DNA of 64,000 nt from Adiantum capillus-veneris (taxonomy: Eukaryota; Streptophyta; Polypodiopsida; Polypodiales; Pteridaceae). Location: contig CM043944.1 in NCBI GenBank assembly GCA_014529385.2, positions 177,375,740-177,439,739 on the forward strand. The letters are read 5' to 3'. The notes beneath the pieces were generated by a model. The model was not told the DNA's origin, searched no databases, and saw only the letters and a program-made list of their open reading frames with translations. The position numbers and the translations under genes were made by a program. Of this stretch, positions 12,587-23,979 are shown piece after piece. The stretch's first letter is position 1. Each line of letters starts with the position of its first letter.

Positions 12587-15500
12587 ATGGCTTTCTCTTA
12601 TCCCGAGTTTCATGGAAGAAGTGATGAAGATGTGGAAGAATTTTTGGAAAAGATGGAGGTTGCCTGCATTAGCAACCAGATTCATGACCCTACGCAAATG
12701 TTACGCCTTCTCCAAATTTGTTTGAAGAGTGATGCACGAGCTTGGTCCAAAGCATTTGAAGAGGAGTTGCGTATGGCTGATCCACCTATAAGATTGAGTT
12801 GGGACAATCTAAGGCATGGATTGGAAGTGGAGTTTGTGAAGATAGAAGACCCTGACAAAGTGTGGCAAGAAGTACAGGCTTTGGTGCAAAAGGAAGGTGA
12901 GCCAGTAGATGCGTACATACGTAAGTTTTCATTGGCATGGGAGCGAATGTGCAAGGCTTTAGCACCACAGGTACCCCCGCCTGACATGATGAAGAAGGAC
13001 AGGTTCTTGGCTGGTCTTTGGGAGAATATACGTTGGAGAGTGGAGCTAAAGAAGCCTAGGACATATGAAGATGCACTAGAGGTAGCAAGGAACAAAGAGT
13101 GGAAGCTGAGGAAAATGAGCCAGTTAGGGGTGGAGTCTTTGCCAATGAGGTCTGAATTTCAGCCTATAGAGTCTTTACAAGGGCGCATGTCAGGGGTTCA
13201 TCATGAACCAGTGGTTCCTGTTACTACTCAGGTTATGCCAGCAGTGGTCACTACAGCAGTGCAAGATGATGGCCTAAGGCAAGACATGAGGCAAGTGGTT
13301 GATCTGATGAAGAATCTCAGCCTAAACATGCTAGGTCAAGTGGGAAATAATCGAGGTCGAGGGCGGTTTGCAAATCAGCCAGGAGGTGAAGAAAGACCTA
13401 GGAATGGTGCTGGACAAAGTAATAGTAGGTTTTGGAGGCAGACGCCCACATGTTATAATTGTGGAGAGTTGGGTCACATCAGCCCGCAATGTGATAAGCC
13501 ACCAAGGATGGGGGGAGACATGTATCCATTGCCAAGACAGGTGCTAACTAGGTCAAATGATTATGGCATCGAAATTAAGGGAGACGAAGGAACCAGTGGA
13601 CTGACCCAGGAGGAAAAAGGGAAGACAAAAGTGCTAAGTGTAGTCACCTTGGAGAAGGCATCAAAGCTAGAGGATACATTAGTGATGCCTATTGGGAAGA
13701 GGACCACAGAGGAAAAGGAAGGAAGAAGTGCCCCAGGTCCTAGTAAGAAGAAAGGAAAGAGCCATGAAGGCGAGGATGTCAAGGCCAAGAGGAAAAGGAG
13801 AGCTCGTCGAAAGTTTCATGTTTCAGATTTTCCACTAGGGGATGGGCAATTAAGCTATGACTTGAAGGAGGATCTGACGAGCAGGAAGGCAGATGTTACT
13901 TTTGGGCAGCTTATAGAGATGGTGCCTAAGCTAAAGCGACAGTGGAAGAGGATGGTTAACCCAATGGAGAAAGAGCCAGAGAGAGGTTCAGTGAAGGTGT
14001 TGGCAATGGACGAGCTACCAGACATTTGTCCAATAGTAGATGTGTGGCATAAAAGGAAAAATTTGGGACAAGGTTATGTGGATGGCGGTGCCCAAATATG
14101 CGTCATAACACACTCATGCGTTGAGAAGATGGGTCTCACAGTGGCTGGGGTGTCAGGTTTTCGGATCAGATTGGCAAACCATCAAAAAGTAAAATGCTTG
14201 GGTGTTGTAAAGAGCTTAGAAGTGGAGGCATATGATGCAAAGGCAGTGGTTGATTTTCATGTGATGCCAGCAGGGTTGGGAGCATATCCTATTATACTGG
14301 GCAGACCATGGTTACGTGCAGTGGGAGCTGTTCAAGATTGGCGACATGGTACGATTAGCCTCTATGGAAAGACAGGTACCAAGAAGCTTTATAATATGGA
14401 CACAGGGAAACGATTAGAGGAGCTTTATGAAGATGAGGATGAGTCTAGTGATGAAGACTCTTCCACGGTGACAGATGAGGATAGTGATAGCACTACCAGC
14501 AGTGATGAGGATGTTGATGTTGCATTTCTTTTGATGGATAAAGAAATCCAGGAGATTGGTTTAGTCGCATTTGCGAAGGAAGTTGAAGATGAAAGTGAAG
14601 GGCCTTATGAAGTGATTGAAGGGCTGATGCAAACCAAAGTTGAGTTGTCAAAGAAGCAGGAATTAATGACGCAAATGATTAGTGGAGACCTCTCAGCTAT
14701 GGAGAAGGATATATATTTGCATATGCTGGCTAGTTTTCCTGATTTGTTCATTACTTCATATGAAGAGATCAGAGGGTTCAAGGGTGAAGAGATGCATATA
14801 GAGCTGAAAGAAGGTGCTAAGCCAGTGCGGCAAAGGCTAAGAAGGATGGGTCAAGAGCAAATGGAAGCCTTGCGGGTAGAGGTGGACAAGTTATTGAAGG
14901 CAGGGTTCATAGTTTTAGTGGAGACCACAGAATGGGTGAGCCCAGTTGTAGTCAGTCCAAAGAAGGATGGGAAGTGGAGAATTTGTGTGGATTTTAAACC
15001 CTTAAACGCAGCCACTAAGAAGAACCCATATCCTCTTCCATTCATCGATCAGATCTTGGATTCAGTGGCAGGTTATGAGAGGTACAGTGTGTGTGATGGT
15101 TTTTCAGGCTATTTTCAATTGAAGATTGCTCTTAAAGACCGCACAAAGACAACTTTTATTACGCCATGGGGCTGCTATTGCTACACAGTATTGCCATTTG
15201 GGTTGTCAAATGGACCTTCCTTCTATCAAGAGAGAGCAAATTGGGTGTTGGAACCATTCATTGGTAGTTGTGTTAAAGCTTTTATGGATGACTTCTGTGT
15301 CTATAGCAGTAGGGCTGAACACCATGAGAAGCTGCAGATGGTATTCGCTCGATATGATGAATGTGGAGGATAACTAAATCCAAAGAAATGTCATCTAGCA
15401 CAGCCAAGGGTGAAGTTATTGGGCCATATGGTGTCAGAAAATGGCATTGAGGCTGATCCAGATAAGGTGAAGTCTATTATTCTTCTTCCATCACCTATGA

Positions 15501-17938
15501 GTACGAAGCAATTGGCAACCTTTATACACAAAGTGAAGTACATGGCACGGTTTATTCCATTGTCTTCGCAGCTTCTTTATCCATTACAACAAGTGGCAAA
15601 GCATGATCCATTGCAATGGGATGACAAGTGTGAAGAAGTGTTTCAAGAGGTGAAAGAGGTGTTAGGGGGGTTGTCAGCCATGCAGGCTCCTGATTGGGAG
15701 AAAGTTTTTTATGTAAATCCATCAGTAGGGGATGATGCCATTGGAGCCATGCTATTGCAAAAGGGGAAGGGCAGCCATTATATGAGGCCAGTGTATTGTG
15801 CAAGCCGAGTGAAGTTGGTAGCGGAGAGAAAGTTATCGGAAGTAGAGCTAGTGATGGCTAGTGTAATATTTGCTTGTCGACGATTTCGTCATTACTTGCT
15901 ACCACGGCCTTTTGTTTTCTTGACGAGTTATGTCTTTTTGCCACAGTTAATTAATGGTATTAACATGTCAAATGTGGTGAAGAAATGGGTAATTGAGCTG
16001 CAAGAGTTTGAGTTCTCTTTTCTAGTGGAAGATAGTACAAGGGCTACCCTAGCTGATTTGTTGACCTACAAGGAGAATCCCCTTATTGTTAAGGAAGAGG
16101 TGGTGAGAAAGGTAGTTGAAGAAGTGCCACAGATCAGCAATGCACATGTGTTGTTCTTTGATGGTTCATACAGAAAGAGCCATGATGCAGCTTCAGGGGG
16201 TATAGCACTTTATGATCTAGAGGGGAAGCTAGTATGCAAGAGAGGGTTCAAATTGGATGCGCATAGTAACAATGAGGCTGAATATGCTACATTGGAAGCC
16301 GGATTACACATTTGTTTGAAGCATGGGGTTCGAAGGTTGAGCATAAAAGGTGATGCCTTGTTAGTGGTGAAGCAAGTGTTGGGTGTGTGGAAGAGCAAGA
16401 ACACCTCATTGAAGGAAATGTGCTTCAGAATTAAAGGCCTGTTAAAAAAGTTTGAAGCATGGAGTATCAGACACATTGAACGTGCTCTAAATGGAGAGGC
16501 ACATGAAGCACCTCAAGGCATGATTGGGGAGCTATTTGTGTTGAGGACCACTTTACCTCTTTATCATGGCCGGGAAAGTTTGGCTCAAGAAGAGGAGTTT
16601 TTGCTAACAGGAATCATTCCAAAGGAGATTCAGAAGTCTAAGAAGTATGGCTTTGTGCGTAGAGCATACAGGTACAAATTGATTGGTGATGTCTTATACA
16701 TGAAAGGGGCTGATCTCGTGTTGAGACGTGTACCTTGGCGGGAGGAGCTTTACAGAGTGTTGGAAGAGAATCACGAAGGCGCATGTGGTGGCCATTTTGC
16801 TCTAAAGATCACCTTGCATAAGATTTTGCAAGAGGGGTATGTATGGCCTAGTTTGCACAAGGATGTTCACCATTGGTGTAGGTCTTGCAATAGGTGTCAA
16901 GCATTTGGGAAGAGAGTGTTGAAGCCAGAGCTACGAAAAACCATTATGGCGTTTGATGTGTTTGAAAAGTGGGGAATTGATGCAATAGGCCCGTTACCTA
17001 TCACAAGCAGGGGCAAAAGCTATATTTTGACGGCAGTGGACTATCTCTCTAGATGGGCAGAGGCTATAGCAGTAAAACAGATCACTGCAAAGGATGTGGC
17101 AAAATTTGTGTATGATGAAATATGTTGCAAGTTTGGGGTGCCACTGGAGTTACTTTCAGATAAGGGGCCTGGCTTTAGAGCTAAACTGCTAGATTTTTTA
17201 TGTGCAAAGATGAAGATTAGGCACCAGCATACCACTCCTTATTACCCGCAGTGTAATGGCTTGAATGAAAGATTCAATGGTGAGTTGGTACAGATTCTTT
17301 CGAAAGTGACAGAGCACCAAGGAAAGAATTGGGATTTGGAATTGCCTAGTGCATTATGGGCTTACCATACTTCGGTGAAGACAGGTACAGGGTTTACTCC
17401 ATTTCATTTGGTGTATGGAAAGGAAGCACTATTGCCTGTGGAGGTAGAGTTGCCTGCGGTCAAGATGTTAGAGAAGTTGCTTGGGCCGCCTAGTGATGCA
17501 TTCAAAGAGAGGCTCTTGCAGTTACAAGAGGTCCAGTTGGATAGGATGAGCGCATTGGAGCATTATGGGCAGATGCAGGATAAGGCTTTGACAAAGATAA
17601 ATGAAAAGGTCAAAAGTAAGGGTATCAAGCAACATGACTTGGTTTTGCGCTACAACAGTAAGCTGGACAACACCTTCCAAAAGAAGTTTCAAATTAAGTG
17701 GGAAGGCCCTTTCAAGGTAGTAGAGTGTTTTCCAAATGGCACATATCAGCTGGCTAACCTGGATGGTGTTCTACATAAGTCAAGGGTAAATGGATTGCGT
17801 CTTAAATTGTATCATGCTAGATTGATGATGGTGGAACAAGATGAGTTGTCGGTGGAGCAAGAAATGTTGGTGAAGGATGAGGAGACTTGTGATGCGGCGA
17901 GTCTCATATCTCTCTTTGCTGCTGCTGATCATGAATGA
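12587..17938 (+). pseudogene. gag-pol: Tat-like gag-pol polyprotein with one premature stop
   Basis: The ATG at 12587 sits in a GCCATGG context. The single frame would give about 1783 residues but for TAA at 15371-15373; copy 2 has CAA there, so this is a C-to-T nonsense change. Domains by residue: Gag capsid 1-200; CCHC knuckle CYNCGELGHISPQC 289-302; aspartic protease around Asp 499 (VDGGAQ in place of DSGA) with IILGRPWL; reverse transcriptase with active box FMDD at 899-902; degenerate first RNase H (FYVNPSVGDDAIGAML); second RNase H starting LFFDGS (Asp 1192) with NNEAEYATLEAG and IKGDALLVVKQV; integrase zinc finger His 1396 to Cys 1434; catalytic Asp 1465, Asp 1525, Glu 1561 (35-residue spacing); C-terminal KWEGPFKV module. 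No chromodomain. Confidence 0.95.
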
Positions 17939-17946
17939 TCTAGCAG

Positions 17947-17966
17947 GCTAGGGGATGGGCAAATTA
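17947..17966 (+). other. polypurine tract of Tat-like copy 1
   Basis: Purine-rich GCTAGGGGATGGGCAAATTA lies directly before the 3' LTR and is conserved in copy 2 before 51633; it would prime plus-strand DNA synthesis. Confidence 0.75.
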
Positions 17967-19111
17967 TGTCAGGAGTTTTTTGGAGCAAGGGATTGCGCAT
18001 ATGTACATACCCATGCATGGTGCATCAAATAAAGTATTGCCCATTTTCCAGAGCCAGGTGGTTACGTGGGGCCCACATGTGTACAGGTAGGACACCATGT
18101 ACATAGTGCATCGATTTTCATCGTTACTGTTACCATTGTGTTTTTCTACAATAAGGAGGAGTTGGTAGCGCGTAAAACTTCTCGAGGAAGCTATCCGCGG
18201 GCCGACGACGTGAGGTCAGCAGGTGCGTCAGATGGCATCTAGTGGCGTCAGGAGGGCGAACGAGGTCAATATTTGCACGCAGATGAGGACGGACACAACG
18301 TGGGTGTTTGCTTGTGAGAATTATGCAGAAAGGTCATCATGAGGACCTTTTTTTTGGGGCCACTTCACGTGGTGGCGAGATGCATTATTGGAAAAAAGCT
18401 GAGTGCCAGGTGTGCGAATGATGCAAAAAGGTGACAACTATGCACTGCGAGGTCAGTTTTTGGCCTGTTCGGGGTCTGTTTGAGGTCATCTAAAAGGCCA
18501 AGGGTGCCCAACTAAGAAGGCTAAGTGTGGGAACTGAAAAAACTGAGAGAAGACCAGAAAAAACGTGGAGAAGAGAGGAGGAACAGCCGCAGCTGTGTTT
18601 TTGCTCATTTTGGAGCCTGTTTTGGCCGTAAACTGCTCATCCGAGGTCGGATTTGAGCACTTTGACATTGTAGACTGGGGTTTTGGGCCGTTCCGGACGC
18701 GATGGCGCTGTCCATTTTGCCAAATTCCTCACTCTTTTCCTGCTGTTTTTCTGTGTAAGTTTCTCTTATGAGCGAAGTTTCTGCTCCAGTTTGTGATTGT
18801 ATCTGGCTTATTTTACCCATATTGTGTGAGCTGTTTGCCCCATTGGTGTTGGCCCAAGCTCATTTGTATCTAAACATTAGAAATTCTCCTCTTTTGAGCT
18901 GAGTTTTTTGGGTGTGTGTGTGTGTGTGTGTGTGTCTGTGTGGAGTGGGCAAGTGGATAGTCTCTCTCCTCTCACTCCAGAGGTGTGTTCCCTGTCTCGG
19001 CCAGGTGTGTTGTGTAAGCCGAGTGGTGCCCCATAGTGTGTGTGTGTATCTTCCCAAGAGTGTGTGTCGGGTCGTTATAGAGGCGCTGTGTGTGTTTTCA
19101 TCCCGCTCACA
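17967..19111 (+). repeat. 3' LTR of Tat-like copy 1
   Basis: Partner of 10390-11534; followed by the ACGG duplication and the resumed copia frame. An open frame crossing its right end (from 18912) is a chance fusion of LTR and copia sequence, not a gene. Confidence 0.95.
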
Positions 19112-21043
19112 ACGGGATGTAGTGTTTGTGGAAGATTCTGTTCAGCCCTTGCTGTCATGTACTAGAGACAGTAATGTAAGCTCACAGGACATTTATGACA
19201 CTTTGTTGCCTCTTTTCAGTGGTGGAAATATGAATGTAAGGTCCAATGAGGCAAATGTACAGCCTATGGGGGTTTCTGAAAATGTTTTAGAACAGCCTAT
19301 TATTGATGCAGATGTACATGATGTACTTGATGAGGAAAGGGCTGAAAATGAGCAGGCTAGACATATGCCAAAATGGCTGGTGCACACTTTGCGTGACAGT
19401 AAATTGGATGCACCTTTGTCTAGTCGTACTCGTTCAGGCTCTCGCCATGCATCTTATGTATCATATTGTTATGCTTTGGCTGTGTCTAGTTTACATGATG
19501 TTGAGGAGCCTCTGTCTTTTGATGAAGCACACAATTCAGAAAATTGGATGGCTGCCATGCAATCAGAATATGATGCACTTATAGAAAATGACACATGGAA
19601 TTTATGTGATTTGCCTCCTGGCAAAAAGGCCATTGGTACGAAGTGGGTTTACAAGTTGAAACGCAATCCGGATGGTGAGATCGATCGCCATAAGGCTTGA
19701 CTTGTTGCAAAGGGTTATGCACAGCAAAAAGGCATAGATTATGAAGAGACTTTTGCTCCCACTTAACGTATGACTACTGTGCGTTTTCTATGTGCATTGG
19801 CAACTCATTTTGGTTGGGATGTACATCAATCAGACATTGTTACTGCTTTCTTGAATGGTGACATATTTGAGGAAGTTTATGTAATGCAGCCTCGCGGTTT
19901 TTTCATAAAAGGACAAGAGGACAAAGTGTGCAGATGTAAGAAGGATTTGTATGGGTTGAAGCAATCTCCTCATGCTTGGTATGAGAAAGCTGACACTCAT
20001 TTGGTTAAACAAGGCTTTCGTAATAGTCCAACAGAAAGCACATTGTATGTAAAGCGTGAGGATGATGTATTTCTCATTGTGGTTCTTTACGTTGATGATT
20101 TGCTGATCACTGGACCAAATGAGAGACATATTGCTGAATTTAAGGCTGATTTGAATGCTACTTTCAAGATGAAAGATTTGGGGCTGATGCATCATTACTT
20201 GGGTATACAGTTTAAGCAGTGTGATGGTGGTATTGCCTTGTGTCAGAAAACTTACATAGAGACATTGCTATGTAAGTTTGGACTTGAGGATTGCAAACCT
20301 ATTGCCACTCCCATGGAAACAGGTTTGAAGTTGAGTCTACATGATACTGGCGATCCTGCTGATGTCACTCTTTACCAAACTGATGTTGGTTGCCTCATTT
20401 ATGTATGCAACACGAAGCCAGATATTCAGTTGCAATCTTGCAGGTCAGCAGATTTATGCATAGCCCAAGGTCTAAGCATTGGCAGGCTGTCAAGACGATT
20501 TTCCGCTACCTTAGTGGCACTTTACATCTTGGCTTGTTTTATCCCAAGGGGGGATCATTGCCGCCAGACTTACATGCTTTTTCGGACTCGGATTGGGCTT
20601 GTTGTTTTGACACGCGAGTGTCCACAAGTGGTTTTTGTTTCATGCTTGGCAGTTCATGTATATCATGGTTGAGCAAGAAGCAACCTACTATGGCCACTTC
20701 GAGTTGTGAGGCTGAGTACAGGGCAGTCTTCACAGCTACGGTTGAGTGTGTATGGCTCAGACGCCTTATGGCTGATTTGGGTGTTGGACAGGACACTGCC
20801 AACACTATCTACACTGACAGTCAGAGCGCATTGGCAGTTGCGAGGAACCCAGTTTTTCATGCTCGCACAAAGCACATTGAGGTGCATTACCACTATGTCA
20901 GGGAGAGGCTCTCAGCAGGAGAGATCAGCTTGGCTTATGTGCCAACACAGGACAACCTTGCAGATCTTTTCACAAAGGCATTGTCTCGTGAGAAGCTTGA
21001 AGCTTTCCGCAAAGCTTTGGGCTTACTCCCCTTTGTGGACTGA
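19112..21043 (+). pseudogene. gag-pol: copia gag-pol, 3' portion (reverse transcriptase, RNase H)
   Basis: Resumes the copia frame right after the gypsy element (SRDVVFVED across the junction). It contains the spacer, then the RVT_2-type reverse transcriptase (NWMAAMQSEYDAL, GTKWVYKLK, FLNGDIFEEVYMQ-like block, DLYGLKQSPHAWY) with the active site YVDD at 20088-20099, and RNase H (AFSDSDWA, SSCEAEYRA, HARTKHIEVHYH). Defects are a TGA at 19698-19700 (CGA to TGA likely), a TAA at about 19764-19766 just before RMTTVR, and a one-base frameshift near 20415 in the PDIQ/SVAILQ stretch. The terminal part 20420-21043 is open to its natural stop. Inactive. Confidence 0.93.
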
Positions 21044-21118
21044 TCCTGTCCTCAGGGCATGGCACTTCCCTTTACTCATGTGCCAGCTCTCGTTCACCGC
21101 ATCACTCCAGGGGGGATT

Positions 21119-21345
21119 TGTTACCATATATATGTGGTAGTGATGTGTGTGAACACACTAGGACCGCCGGGGCATTTTTTCCCTCTTTAGGAGGTTTTTT
21201 CCCACATGCATTGTATATACGCCCATCACTCTAGGGCTATCTATCTTTCCATTGCACACTAAGTAACATACTCTCTATTGTGTGCCTTGAGCTTCCTTCG
21301 TCTTCTCCAAGCTGTGTGTGTTTCTCTGCAACCCTAATTCCAACA
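21119..21345 (+). repeat. 3' LTR of copia
   Basis: Partner of 7445-7670, preceded by a G-rich polypurine tract and followed by CCTCC, the near-perfect partner of the 5-base duplication. Confidence 0.95.
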
Positions 21346-22145
21346 CCTCCCCAGGCTTAGCCAATGGTAATTAAGCAGCATAAGTGATAGCCTTCTAACA
21401 TGTGTCCCCCTTTCCCCTTTTGTGAGATCTTTAGGTAATTAATAAATGCAAAAAAACTCTCATTGGACCCCTTTGCCTCCTAGCCAATAGGAATCAGGCA
21501 AGCCATTGGGCTGTTGAATGCTCATTGGACCCCTTGGGAGACTGTCCAATAGTCTTCTAGAGAGCTTAATTCCCATTGGTTCATTTATTAAGTGTTTTTA
21601 AATTAATTAAACTAGATTTAATCTAGAATAATTCTCATTGGTCCACCGCCAAGGCCATCCAATAGGATTTGAGTACACCTTGTGGACATCTTGGGTAGGG
21701 AGCTGACCCGTGTCCCACATACCCTTTGTGTAAAGGGAGCTTGTGTGTGTGTGTGTGTGTGTGATTTGCTCTCTCATCCCCTACTTGCAAGGCTCCCCCC
21801 CTCCTATGCAGGGGTTGAAAAAGACTCTTTGTGACACACACTAAGCATCCAATTTCCCTAGTGTTTGGCCTTTGGATACAACCGTTGAATTTTGGAACCT
21901 TAGCATTTTGGAAGTCTTAATGGGCTGAACCTTAGGGTCTTTTAAGCCCTATTGTTGCACATTCCTCTTTTGCAGATGCCCCCCCCCATTGGATCCCTAT
22001 TCTCCCTCCTTTGGATCCCTACTGTGGACGGTCTACTAGCTTAACCAATATTCTAGCTTTTTCTCCCGTTGCACTTCCCCATATTAAATGATCACTTTAA
22101 CATGAGGAAATCATTTAGGAGAATTAGATATTGATTATTATGACA
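21346..22145 (-). repeat. chromovirus 3' LTR, portion right of copia
   Basis: On the minus strand an LTR begins TGTCATAATAATC at 22145, directly after a polypurine stretch TCAAGAGAGAGGTAA preceded by AAGGACGACTACGA, the gag-pol-to-LTR junction style known from chromoviruses. It contains several CCATTGG/CCAATAG boxes and a (GT)n run at 21742-21762. The outer part continues at 7444 and below because copia interrupted it. Confidence 0.7.
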
Positions 22146-22502
22146 TTACCTCTCTCTTGAAATCGTAGTCGTCCTTGACTATGGGGTAGAGAAGATAAAG
22201 CATACTCATTAGTCCTTTTTCCTAGCGAGTAGAGGATCCCTATGTTACCCTACGACATCGTTCCACAATGGATGACTAGTCCATTTGGTGCTTGAGAGCG
22301 TGAGGCTTCCGCAAGCATGTCTGCACATTAGTTCTATCATCTTCCATAGTAGAGTGACAAGCTCTACTTGGTGTTCGACAGACATCATCTCGGCAAACTT
22401 GATCTAAGCATGCATACTACTTCATTTTTAGTGTGCACAATAAAGAAAAAGAGAGTCTTATAAGACAAACAATTTGTTCATTTTTAACATTTGTACATTT
22501 TC

Positions 22503-23979
22503 TTACTCTTGGGAAGCGTTGTAAGCATTGACAAGGTTTATGTTATCCTTTAATTGCATGCCTTGCATCCATCTAGCATCTTCAAAAGTATGATTTTTAA
22601 TAATATATCGTGGAGTAGTCTTATCGCCTCTTAGTACCTCGTCTTCATGTCGGAGAATGGACTTAGGCTGCAGCACCTCTTCTTGGTCCTCGATCTCCGG
22701 TGGGTCTTCAATTGTTGGTTCTTGTGGTGGCTCTCCTTTGTAAGGATTTAGTAGGTTCACATGAAAAGCATTGTCTGTGAGCCAATGGTTGGGCAACTTG
22801 AGTTGATAGGCCATCTCATTGATTGGCCTAAGAATTTGGAAGGGACCATAGTACCTTTTTGCTAACTTAGCATAGTACTTTTGGTGTCTTATAGGATTCT
22901 TGCCCGTCGTGTGCTTTAATCAAGCCTTGGGAAATTTGAGTAAGACCCAATCATTTTCTTTAAAGGCTTGGGCTCTTCTGTGCTTGTCAGCAGCAGCCTT
23001 TTGCCTTTGTTGTGAGACAGAGATAGCATCCTTAATCTTTTGGAAAGATTCTTGTAGGTCTTGGCTATACTCGTCTACATCCACTAAGGGTAAGCACTTC
23101 TCCCATTGGGATCTTTGATCTACTTCTTTTACATAGGCTTTTAATAGAGAACAACTGTGAGGTTAGCTATTTCACTTTGGCCATTGGTTTGTGTGTGATA
23201 GGCCGAAGAGAAGTTTAACCTTGTTCCTAAATTCTCAAAGAGACCCTTCCAGAAATTACTGGTCATTCTAGGATCTCTATCCGACATTATGGACATTGGC
23301 AAGCCATGGTACTTGAAGATTTGTGAAATGAAGAGGGTTGCCATTTGATGGGCTTTGATAGTCTTTTTTACATGTATTAAATGAGCTTGTTTATTGAACT
23401 TGTCTACTGTCGTCCATATTCTTGTATTCCCATTCATAGACTTAGGCAATCCAAAGATAAAATCCATGGATATGCTCTCCCATGGTGAATTAGGGATTGG
23501 CAAAGGTTGAAGAAATCCAAGTTGCTTCCCTCTATCAAACTTCATCTTTTGGTATACCACACATTTAGAAACATACTCTTGTATGTTTGCTTTCATGATA
23601 GGACAATAGAAATATGTTTCAATCCTCTTTAGGGTAGACTGAATCCCTCTATGCCCTGCATAAGGAGGAGCACGAGATTCATAAATTACTTTCTCACGTT
23701 GTGAGCTAGTAACACATAGTCTATTGCCATAGAGAAGATAACCATCTTGTAAAGTGAATGGTCCCTCTTTCTTCCCTAGTGCAAGGGCTGAAATCACATC
23801 TCTAAAATCGGGATCAATAGCATACTCATCTATCATAGAAGATAGATCATTGTGAGTTGCTATGGAAACCGCTTTCACTCTCGACCATCTTGAGAGTGCA
23901 TCGGCTACTTGATTATGCTTGCCAGCAATGTGAGCAATATGAAAATGAAATTGCAAAAGGAAATTTTTCCACCTCATTT
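22503..23979 (-). pseudogene. pol: chromovirus integrase and chromodomain
   Basis: 23141-23977 carries the end of RNase H (HIAHIAGKHNQVADALSR), the integrase zinc-finger region (GHRGIQSTLKRI...YFYCPIM, with CVVYQKMK where CxxC is expected, so one Cys is lost) and the core (SISMDFIFGLP, TVDKFNKQAHLI, SDRDPRMTSNFW, TQTNGQSEIAN replacing the usual E-R-N context). 22503-22814 holds the C-terminal end: HVNLLNPYKGEPP followed by a chromodomain-like segment (ILRHEDEVLRG...YIIKNHTFEDARWM). Chromodomains steer insertion to marked chromatin in this group. The two parts are in different frames with about 320 decayed bases between them. Confidence 0.88.

Larger units (their letters stand above)
10390..19111 (+). 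mobile_element. Ty3/gypsy retrotransposon, Tat-like, copy 1 (young)
   Basis: LTRs 10390-11534 and 17967-19111 (both 1145 bases) flank an intact-looking internal region of 6.4 kb. The element is inserted in copia pol with a 4-base duplication ACGG (10386-10389 and 19112-19115); removing element plus one ACGG rejoins the copia reading frame exactly. Domain order is gag, protease, RT, RNase H, a second RNase H, integrase, with no chromodomain. The two RNase H domains place it with the Tat group of plant Ty3/gypsy elements. I noticed one base difference between LTRs (C at 10898, T at 18475, approximate), so insertion was recent. A single nonsense codon interrupts pol. Confidence 0.95.
7445..21345 (+). 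mobile_element. Ty1/copia retrotransposon, split by a nested gypsy element
   Basis: A complete copia element with LTRs 7445-7670 and 21119-21345, a tRNA-Met primer site, one gag-pol frame and a polypurine tract (GGGGGGATT, 21110-21118). It is flanked by a near-perfect 5-base duplication (CCTCT/CCTCC). The domain order gag, protease, integrase, reverse transcriptase, RNase H is diagnostic of copia. The Tat-type element 10390-19111 is inserted in the region between integrase and reverse transcriptase. Without it the element would be about 5.2 kb. Stops and frameshifts make it non-autonomous now. Confidence 0.95.

Noticed and set aside
18912-19111. N-terminal part of a 262-codon frame beginning MCVCVCVCLCG
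   Set aside because: It is the GT tract and end of the Tat LTR read through by chance into the resumed copia frame.
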